Shown one piece after another: positions 36,308 to 41,808 of a DNA stretch of 41,808 nucleotides. Made by a program: the position numbers and the translations under genes. The DNA lies in assembly GCA_022563405.1 (NCBI GenBank), contig JADFNK010000013.1, forward strand, positions 1-41,808, in the 5' to 3' direction. This DNA comes from Gemmatimonadota bacterium. Lineage in GTDB: Bacteria; Gemmatimonadota; Gemmatimonadetes; Longimicrobiales; Gaopeijiaceae. The notes under the pieces are model-generated. The model did no database searches. It was not told the DNA's origin and was given only the letters and a program-made list of their open reading frames with translations. Position 1 is the first letter of the stretch, and each line of letters begins with the position of its first letter.

Positions 36308-37570
36308 CTATTCCCCTCCCCAGGCCCGAATGGCCAAACAAGCGTTATGCCCGCCAAATCCAAAGGAGTTGGAGAGAGCGACTTCGACCGTACGTTCGAC
36401 GACACCGTGCTGGCCATAGTCGAGGTCACAATCCGGATCTGGATCGGTCAAGTTTATCGTGGAAGGAATCCGACCTTGCTGACATACCAAAGCCGTGATC
36501 ACGGCCTCGACCCCACCGGCCGCCCCCAACAAGTGGCCCGTCATCGATTTCGTGGAGCCCACGATCACCGAATACGCCGAATCCCCTAAAACTTGCTTGA
36601 TCGCGGCCGTCTCATTCCGGTCATTGGCCTGGGTCGAGGTCCCGTGGGCGTTGATGTAGTCCACGTCCTCCGCGCTCACTCCTCCGTCATTCATGGCCAT
36701 TCGCATAGCGTATTGGGCACCCTTCCCCTCCGGCGCGGGCATCGTGATGTGGTGTGCATCCGCCGACACACCGTATCCGATTACCTCGGCCACGATCGTC
36801 GCACCGCGGGCCTCCGCCGTCTCCAATGCCTCCAACACCACACACCCCGCTCCCTCTCCGATGACGAATCCGTCTCGGCCGGCATCGAAGGGGCGGGACG
36901 CACCAGCGGGGTCGTCGTTTCTGGTGGACAGCGCCTTCATGGACGAGAATCCCGCCACAGCCAGCGGCGTGATCGTAGCTTCGCCGCCCCCGGCGATCAT
37001 GACGTCGGCGTCACCGCGCTCGATGAACCGGAACGCATCCCCGATCGCGTGGGCCCCCGACGCGCACGCAGACACCGTGGCATAGTTCGGGCCTTTCGAC
37101 GCGAAACGAATCGAAATCAGGCCCGCCGCAATATCGGGAATGAACATGGGGATGAAGAAAGGGCTCACTCGGCCCGGACCGCGCGCACGCAGCACATCAT
37201 GCTGGGCTTCCATCGTGGAGATTCCGCCGATTCCACTGCCGAAGATCACACCAAAACGCTCGGCGGCGACACCGTCGGGTGCGCCCTCGAGTCGAGCGCT
37301 TCGCATGGCCTCGTCGGCGGCAACGATGCTGAACTGCGCGAAACGGTCGTACCGGCGAGCTTCTTTCTTCTCGAGGAAATTGAGCGGATCGAAGTCCTTC
37401 ACTTCGCAAGCGATGCGCGAAACGTACTCATCGGTAATCTCGAAGATCGTGATGGGTCCCGCCCCGCTCTCGCCCGCCAGTAACGCGTCCCAGGTCGACG
37501 GCACGTCGTTCCCGACCGGAGTGATCGCCCCAAGGCCCGTAATGACCACCCTACGACGGCTGTCGCTCAT
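36308..37570 (-). CDS. fabF: Beta-ketoacyl-[acyl-carrier-protein] synthase II
   Basis: The 420-aa product elongates acyl chains by condensing acyl-enzyme with malonyl-ACP. The Cys-His-His triad is visible: Cys169 in TVSACASGAHAI, His in NAHGTSTQAND, His in SMTGHLLGAAGG. The N-terminus RRRVVITGLGAITPVGND is typical. It lies directly after acpP in the conserved plsX-fabH-fabD-fabG-acpP-fabF order. No strong ribosome-binding site precedes the ATG. Confidence 0.97.
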   Translation of the reverse strand: MSDSRRRVVITGLGAITPVGNDVPSTWDALLAGESGAGPITIFEITDEYVSRIACEVKDFDPLNFLEKKEARRYDRFAQFSIVAADEAMRSARLEGAPDGVAAERFGVIFGSGIGGISTMEAQHDVLRARGPGRVSPFFIPMFIPDIAAGLISIRFASKGPNYATVSACASGAHAIGDAFRFIERGDADVMIAGGGEATITPLAVAGFSSMKALSTRNDDPAGASRPFDAGRDGFVIGEGAGCVVLEALETAEARGATIVAEVIGYGVSADAHHITMPAPEGKGAQYAMRMAMNDGGVSAEDVDYINAHGTSTQANDRNETAAIKQVLGDSAYSVIVGSTKSMTGHLLGAAGGVEAVITALVCQQGRIPSTINLTDPDPDCDLDYGQHGVVERTVEVALSNSFGFGGHNACLAIRAWGGE

Positions 37571-37606
37571 CGCCAGAACGCTCTTACAGCAGAGGTCCTA
37601 GCGGGC

Positions 37607-37849
37607 TCACGACTCCTCGTGCTTCTCGATGTAGGCGATCGCTTCGCCCACGGTACGCATCTGCTCCGCATCTTCGTCTGGAATATCGATGGTGAACTCT
37701 TCCTCGAACGCCATCACAAGCTCCACGGTATCCAGAGAATCGGCTCCGAGGTCGTCCACGAAGGAAGCCTCGTTAGTGACTTTCTCCGGATCCACTCCCA
37801 ACTCGTTGATAATGATTTCCTTGACCTTCGCGGCAGTGTTGTCAGCCAT
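37607..37849 (-). CDS. acpP: Acyl carrier protein
   Basis: The 80-aa acidic product carries growing acyl chains. The phosphopantetheine site is Ser38 in [25 protein letters not shown] 5 nt before the ATG is one of the best ribosome-binding sites in the window, as expected for an abundant protein. Confidence 0.98.
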   Translation of the reverse strand: MADNTAAKVKEIIINELGVDPEKVTNEASFVDDLGADSLDTVELVMAFEEEFTIDIPDEDAEQMRTVGEAIAYIEKHEES

Positions 37850-37878
37850 GGTGCCTCCGAAAAAGTGAGTCCAAACGT

Positions 37879-37894
37879 GTCAGGTCGATCTGAC
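37879..37894. promoter_or_regulatory. Short dyad between fabG and acpP
   Basis: GTCAG (37879-37883) and CTGAC (37890-37894) form a 5-bp inverted repeat around GTCGAT, 30 bp upstream of acpP. It could be an operator or part of an RNA hairpin; no known regulator site is recognised. Confidence 0.3.
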
Positions 37895-37913
37895 CACTTG
37901 GATCAGGATCGCC

Positions 37914-38651
37914 CTAAATGGCCATCCCTCCGTCTACCGCCACGACCTGGCCGGTAATGTAGCGGGCCGCAGGTCCCGCAAGAAAGCGCACTAATCCCCC
38001 CACGTCTTCAGGATCGCCAAAACGCCCAAGCGGAATCCGCGAATGTAACTCTTCCACGGCCGCTTCGGGCAGCTCTGCCGTCATATCGGTCGTGATGAAG
38101 CCAGGGGCGATCGCGTTGCACCGGATCCCTCGTGACGCGAGCTCTTTCGCGATGCTCTTGGTAAATCCGATAAGGCCGGCCTTGGAAGCAGCGTAGTTCG
38201 CCTGACCGGCGTTGCCGACGATTCCGACCACCGACGTGATGTTCAAGACCACGCCACTTCGCCGTCTCATCATCCCGCGCGCGAGGGCGTGTGTCATGTT
38301 GAAGGCGCCCTTCAGATTAACGGCGAGGACTTCATCCCACTCCTCTTCCTTCATTCGGATGAAGATGTTGTCCCTAGTGATGCCTGCGTTGTTGACCAGG
38401 ATGTCGACCGGCCCCAGCTCCTCTTCGAGCTTGCCCACCGTCACTTTGACACCGGCCGATTCACTTACGTCGCAGGCGTAACCCCTGTGCCCAGTACCCT
38501 CGAGTGAGGCCGCCGCAGCCTCGGCCGCCTCTCCGTTACGCGCCACGACGGCTACCCTGGCACCGGCGCGCGCGAGTTCCTGTGCGATCGCCAGCCCAAT
38601 ACCACGGGAGCCTCCCGTGACGAGCGCTATCTGTCCGTCGAGTTCCTTCAT
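37914..38651 (-). CDS. fabG: 3-oxoacyl-[acyl-carrier-protein] reductase
   Basis: The 245-aa short-chain dehydrogenase reduces beta-ketoacyl-ACP with NADPH. Motifs: TGGSRGIGLAIA (cofactor), NNAGITRDN, catalytic Ser in NITSVVG, YAASKAG (Tyr and Lys), and the C-terminal ITGQVVAVDGGMAI. The ATG at 38651 has AGGGG 7 nt upstream; the longer reading to 38675 would overlap fabD. Confidence 0.97.
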   Translation of the reverse strand: MKELDGQIALVTGGSRGIGLAIAQELARAGARVAVVARNGEAAEAAAASLEGTGHRGYACDVSESAGVKVTVGKLEEELGPVDILVNNAGITRDNIFIRMKEEEWDEVLAVNLKGAFNMTHALARGMMRRRSGVVLNITSVVGIVGNAGQANYAASKAGLIGFTKSIAKELASRGIRCNAIAPGFITTDMTAELPEAAVEELHSRIPLGRFGDPEDVGGLVRFLAGPAARYITGQVVAVDGGMAI

Positions 38652-38662
38652 CGATGACCCCT

Positions 38663-39586
38663 TCAAGGCTCCCATGCGTCGAGATCTTCCGGCTCACCAA
38701 GAGATACGCACGGAATACGCCTTGCGATCCTCCGACTCAGCCCGCGTAAAACCGATCCAGGTCCGATCTCCAGGAATCGGTCCACACCGGAGTCCGCCAT
38801 ATGCAGGACCGAGGCCGCCCACTGTACAGGCGTGGTGAGCTGTCGAACCAATAACGCCTTTGCCGCGTCTCCTGTCGATACCGGCTGCGCGGTAACATTG
38901 GCGATGACCGGGAACGCAGGATCTCGAAAGGACACCGATGCGAGCCGATCCTCGAACTCCGCGGCGGCCGGTGCCATCAGCGGCGAATGAAACGCTCCGG
39001 AAACACTCAACCGGACCACCCGCTTGGCGCCCCGCTCCATGGCGAGCTCCATTCCCCGCTCCACCCCGACGATATCTCCACTGATAACAACCTGGCCCGA
39101 GGCGTTGAAGTTTGCGGGGACACAAATGCCTGCTCCCCCTTGCGCCTGCTCACAAACCGAAATGACGGCTCCATCATCGAGTCCGATCACGGCGGCCATC
39201 GTACCGGGGCGCTCGACCCCCGCGGCGTACATCAGTTCTCCGCGCAAGCGTACCGTGGCTACAGCGGCGGCGAAATCGAGCGTACCCGCCGCGACGTGGG
39301 CGGAGAATTCCCCCAACGAATGCCCTGCCGCCAGGCCGACCTCGCCGAGACGACTCTGGATGACCCGGCATACCGCGGTGGAATGGACGAGCATGGCCGG
39401 CTGCGCGTTCTTGGTGAGCACGAGATCCTCCTCGGGCCCCTCCCAAGCGAGCTTGGAGATGGAGAACTCCAGGACGTCGTCCGCCTCCTCGAACACACGG
39501 GCCGCCTCCGGATAGGCGTCTGCCAGAGAACGGCCCATCCCGACGTGCTGGGAGCCTTGTCCTGGGAAGAGAAGCGCGAGGCACAT
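38663..39586 (-). CDS. fabD: Malonyl CoA-acyl carrier protein transacylase
   Basis: The 307-aa product loads malonyl groups onto ACP. Motifs: FPGQGSQHVGMG, catalytic Ser90 in GHSLGEFSAHVAAG, RGELMYAAG, and His in SGAFHSPLM. The ATG at 39586 fits the family start. There is no ribosome-binding site; the upstream sequence is instead pyrimidine-rich (CACCTCC). A 23-bp element shared with the plsX leader lies 22 bp upstream. Confidence 0.97.
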   Translation of the reverse strand: MCLALLFPGQGSQHVGMGRSLADAYPEAARVFEEADDVLEFSISKLAWEGPEEDLVLTKNAQPAMLVHSTAVCRVIQSRLGEVGLAAGHSLGEFSAHVAAGTLDFAAAVATVRLRGELMYAAGVERPGTMAAVIGLDDGAVISVCEQAQGGAGICVPANFNASGQVVISGDIVGVERGMELAMERGAKRVVRLSVSGAFHSPLMAPAAAEFEDRLASVSFRDPAFPVIANVTAQPVSTGDAAKALLVRQLTTPVQWAASVLHMADSGVDRFLEIGPGSVLRGLSRRIARRIPCVSLGEPEDLDAWEP

Positions 39587-39607
39587 GATCGGAGGTGTCA
39601 GGAGTGT

Positions 39608-39630
39608 GTTGAAGGAGTACAGGGGGCCGT
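39608..39630. repeat. 23-bp element shared with the plsX leader (copy 1, upstream of fabD)
   Basis: TGTTGAAGGAGTACAG then GGGGCCG on the plus strand. It matches 41676-41698 at 22 of 23 positions. It sits in the 76-bp gap between fabH and fabD. It may be an operator, an RNA element, or a mobile-element remnant. Confidence 0.6.
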
Positions 39631-39662
39631 CATCAGGAAGGGATCGTTCGGACGGCTCATTA

Positions 39663-40655
39663 CTACCAGCGAACAGCCATAGCGCCCCACGTCAATCCAG
39701 CCCCGAACGCTACGAGTAGGAGTTTCATGCCGGGTTGCAGCCGCCCCTCTTCGATCGCCTCGTCCATCGCCACCGGAATGGTGGCGGAACTCATGTTTCC
39801 GTATCGGTGGACGTTCACGAACACTTTCTCCATGGGCAACCCTGCGTAGCGCGCGGTCGCCTTGATGATTCGGATGTTGGCTTGGTGGGGGAACACCAGG
39901 TCCACGTCGTCCAGCGCCCAGCCGGAGCGTGCCAGCGCCTGCCCAGCACTATCGGCCATCGCACGCACCGCGTGTTTGAAGACCTCCCGCCCCGACATCT
40001 GAATAAGATGCGTCCGATTCCGAAGCACCTCTTCGTCCATCGGGATTGCGGCTCCTCCCGCAGGCCGGTAGAGGAGATTCGCCAACCTTCCGTCGGACTG
40101 ATGGTGGGTACCCAAGATACCCTTCTCCCCGGCCGAACTCCGGACAATCGCGGCACCCGACCCATCACCGAACAACACGCAGGTCGATCGATCCTCCCAA
40201 TCTACGATCGCACTCAACTTTTCCGTGGCGATCACCAGTGCGATTTCACCACGCCCCGTCGAGATGTAGCCCTCCGCCACCGTGAGCGCATAAAGAAATC
40301 CTGTGCAGGCACCGACCACGTCGAAAGCAACCGCGTTGGTGGCCCCGATGAGGGCCTGGATATCGCAAGACGTAGCGGGGAGCAATCGGTCGGGCGTCGC
40401 CGTCGAAACGATGAGAATGTCCACGTCTTCGGGTGCCACACCGGCTCGTTCCATCGCCATCCGAGCGGCACCGGCACCCATGGCCGCGGCGGTCATTTCG
40501 GGGGGCGCGATGCGGCGTTCGCGGATTCCGGTGCGCTCGAAGATCCATTCGTCGGACGTGTCGACGATCGATTCCATATCTCGATTGGTCACCACCCGGT
40601 CAGGTAGAAACCGACCCGTGGACACGATTTCCACGAGAGGAGTTGTCGACGTCAA
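39663..40655 (-). CDS. fabH: Beta-ketoacyl-[acyl-carrier-protein] synthase III
   Basis: The 330-aa product starts fatty-acid synthesis by joining acetyl-CoA (or a branched acyl-CoA) to malonyl-ACP. The triad is visible: Cys117 in VVGACTGFLYAL, His in FPHQANIRI, Asn in HRYGNMSSA. The start is TTG at 40655, overlapping the plsX stop (TTGA, 4 bp), so the two are coupled. Substrate preference cannot be told. Confidence 0.97.
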   Translation of the reverse strand: MTSTTPLVEIVSTGRFLPDRVVTNRDMESIVDTSDEWIFERTGIRERRIAPPEMTAAAMGAGAARMAMERAGVAPEDVDILIVSTATPDRLLPATSCDIQALIGATNAVAFDVVGACTGFLYALTVAEGYISTGRGEIALVIATEKLSAIVDWEDRSTCVLFGDGSGAAIVRSSAGEKGILGTHHQSDGRLANLLYRPAGGAAIPMDEEVLRNRTHLIQMSGREVFKHAVRAMADSAGQALARSGWALDDVDLVFPHQANIRIIKATARYAGLPMEKVFVNVHRYGNMSSATIPVAMDEAIEEGRLQPGMKLLLVAFGAGLTWGAMAVRW

Positions 40656-41647
40656 ACCACGCTACCCGTTTCGGTGGGTCGGGTCAGCTCCCTCACGAAG
40701 TGAGAGATCATTGATGCCTTGGCCGCCCGGTCCGCCACATGGATCGCATTTTCGATGGCCTTCGGCGGTGAACTTCCATGGCAGATGATCGGAATTCCAT
40801 TCACCCCCAGCAGGGGCGCACCGCCGGTTTCCGTATAGTCCAACAGCCGAAAAACTTCTTCGAGATCATGGCTGTTCTGCGAGTCGCCCAACGCATTCGC
40901 CAACAAGCCCACAATGAAGCTCGCCACCGATTCGTAAAACTTGAGGAGCACGTTCCCGACGAATCCGTCGCACACCAGAACGTCGCATCCACCCTCGACG
41001 ATACCCCGGCCTTCTACGTTTCCGACGAAATTGAGACCGCTTTCCAGCAACAACTTGTATGTCGCCACGGCCAGATCGTCACCTTTTGTTGGCTCCTCGC
41101 CAATATTAAGAAGTCCCACACGGGGATCCGCGATACCCATCAAGTCCTGGGCGTACACCTTCCCCAGGTGCGCGAATTGAACGAGTTGGTGTGGTTTGCA
41201 ATCGACGTTTGCGCCCGCGTCCAAGAGCAACAGCGGGCCACCCGCGGAGGGAACCACCGTACCTATCGCGGGGCGGTCCACCCCTTCCAAAGGCCGGAGG
41301 ATGAAGAGCGATGCTGCCATGACCGCACCCGTGGATCCTGCGCTGATGAACGCGTCCGCCTCGCCCTCCTTATGCAGGTTCAGGCCGACGACGATGGAGG
41401 AATCGGGTTTGTGCCTCAGGACCGTCGAGAGTGACTCGCCCGGCATGATTCGTTGAGAGGCATGAACGATGCTGAGTCGGTCGGCCGGAAACCCCGTGTG
41501 TTCGCCAAGCTCCGCCCGAAGTTCATCGGAGTCCCCAACGAGGATGATGTCGAAGTCCGACTCAGAATCCATCAGAGCGCCGACGGCGCCGGCCACTTCG
41601 ACCGCAGGAGCCGCATCCGTACCCATTGCGTCCAGGGCAATTCGCAC
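40652..41647 (-). CDS. plsX: Phosphate acyltransferase PlsX
   Basis: The 331-aa product converts acyl-ACP to acyl phosphate for phospholipid synthesis. The N-terminus RIALDAMGTDAAPAVEVAGA and later GLNLHKEGEADAFISAGSTGAVMAAS, LLLLDAGANVDCKP and DGFVGNVLLKFYE are family signatures. The start is GTG at 41647, where homology begins; the frame stays open upstream to the window edge, but the extra residues have no similarity to PlsX. The usual neighbour rpmF is not visible before the window ends. Confidence 0.96.
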   Translation of the reverse strand: MRIALDAMGTDAAPAVEVAGAVGALMDSESDFDIILVGDSDELRAELGEHTGFPADRLSIVHASQRIMPGESLSTVLRHKPDSSIVVGLNLHKEGEADAFISAGSTGAVMAASLFILRPLEGVDRPAIGTVVPSAGGPLLLLDAGANVDCKPHQLVQFAHLGKVYAQDLMGIADPRVGLLNIGEEPTKGDDLAVATYKLLLESGLNFVGNVEGRGIVEGGCDVLVCDGFVGNVLLKFYESVASFIVGLLANALGDSQNSHDLEEVFRLLDYTETGGAPLLGVNGIPIICHGSSPPKAIENAIHVADRAAKASMISHFVRELTRPTETGSVV

Positions 41648-41675
41648 GTCGATGGGTCCCGTTCTCTTAGAAGGC

Positions 41676-41698
41676 TGTTGAAGGAGTACAGTGGGCCG
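41676..41698. repeat. 23-bp element shared with the fabD leader (copy 2, upstream of plsX)
   Basis: Second copy of the element at 39608-39630, with a single mismatch. It lies 29 bp upstream of the plsX GTG. Confidence 0.6.
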
Positions 41699-41719
41699 CG
41701 TTGCGGATGCCACGGCCCC

Positions 41720-41769
41720 AGCTCCTAGGCGGAGCGACGACGCCATAGCATTCGCTACGGCTAGGAGCT
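41720..41769. other. Inverted repeat in the plsX leader
   Basis: AGCTCCTAG (41720-41728) and CTAGGAGCT (41761-41769) are perfect inverted copies. A nested CCATAGC (41743-41749) pairs with GCTACGG (41754-41760) with one G-T wobble around the loop ATTC. In plsX-strand RNA this gives a stacked hairpin with a 14-nt bulge. Function unknown. Confidence 0.6.
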
Positions 41770-41808
41770 CCAACAACGGAGATGGGGTCGTGCCACCGCA
41801 ACCCTTCA

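Noticed and set aside
36593-37483. 296-codon plus-strand open frame opposite fabF
   Set aside because: Antisense to fabF; composition follows from the codon pattern of the real gene.

Overview
The window is GC-rich and densely coded, from a Gram-negative bacterium with an outer membrane. It carries the Kdo genes kdsA, kdsB and kdsC, the lipopolysaccharide export genes lptC, lptA and lptB, and several lipoproteins. The gene mix (HmuY-like protein, large lipoprotein metallopeptidase, Crp-type regulator without Fe-S cysteines, rpoN behind lptB, many GTG and TTG starts) suggests Gemmatimonadota or a related phylum. That assignment is an inference and was not tested by a search.

Layout. 1-4.9 kb: an edge-truncated lipoprotein, an HmuY-like anchored protein, a large lipoprotein metallopeptidase, a sirtuin and a DUF423 membrane protein. 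5.0-7.8 kb: a plus-strand set of an MFS transporter, a Crp-family regulator and a membrane-anchored TPR protein. 7840-7867: a 28-bp dif site, the XerCD chromosome-dimer resolution site, so the window spans the replication terminus. From here to 27.9 kb every gene is on the minus strand. 8.0-18.5 kb: RlpA, a methyltransferase, a PlsC-like acyltransferase and a zinc-ribbon protein, then a surface-glycan block (two family-2 glycosyltransferases, a flippase-like protein, a YfhO-like protein, a family-4 glycosyltransferase and WecB). 18.5-27.9 kb: rpoN, lptB, lptA, lptC, kdsC, kdsA, pyrG, kdsB and a glutamine amidotransferase. 28-31 kb: an unknown zinc-ribbon membrane protein and nadE. 31.1-34.2 kb: an S41 protease and a lone tnpB element. 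34.2-41.8 kb: xerD, dedA, ispF and the fatty-acid genes fabF, acpP, fabG, fabD, fabH and plsX.

How it works together. PyrG makes CTP, KdsA/KdsC/KdsB make CMP-Kdo, and LptC/A/B export the finished lipopolysaccharide. The neighbouring glycosyltransferases and WecB probably build or decorate a surface glycan. The PlsX/Fab genes supply acyl chains. XerD, encoded 26 kb away, is a natural partner for the dif site.

Most striking features: (1) the dif site with the strand switch beside it; (2) at the wecB/glycosyltransferase junction, a six-unit tandem repeat of about 20 bp in which each unit carries a start/stop overlap (ATGA or GTGA), giving a ladder of four overlapping mini-ORFs between the two genes; (3) a recurring habit of short tandem duplications of about 14-21 bp exactly at gene ends.
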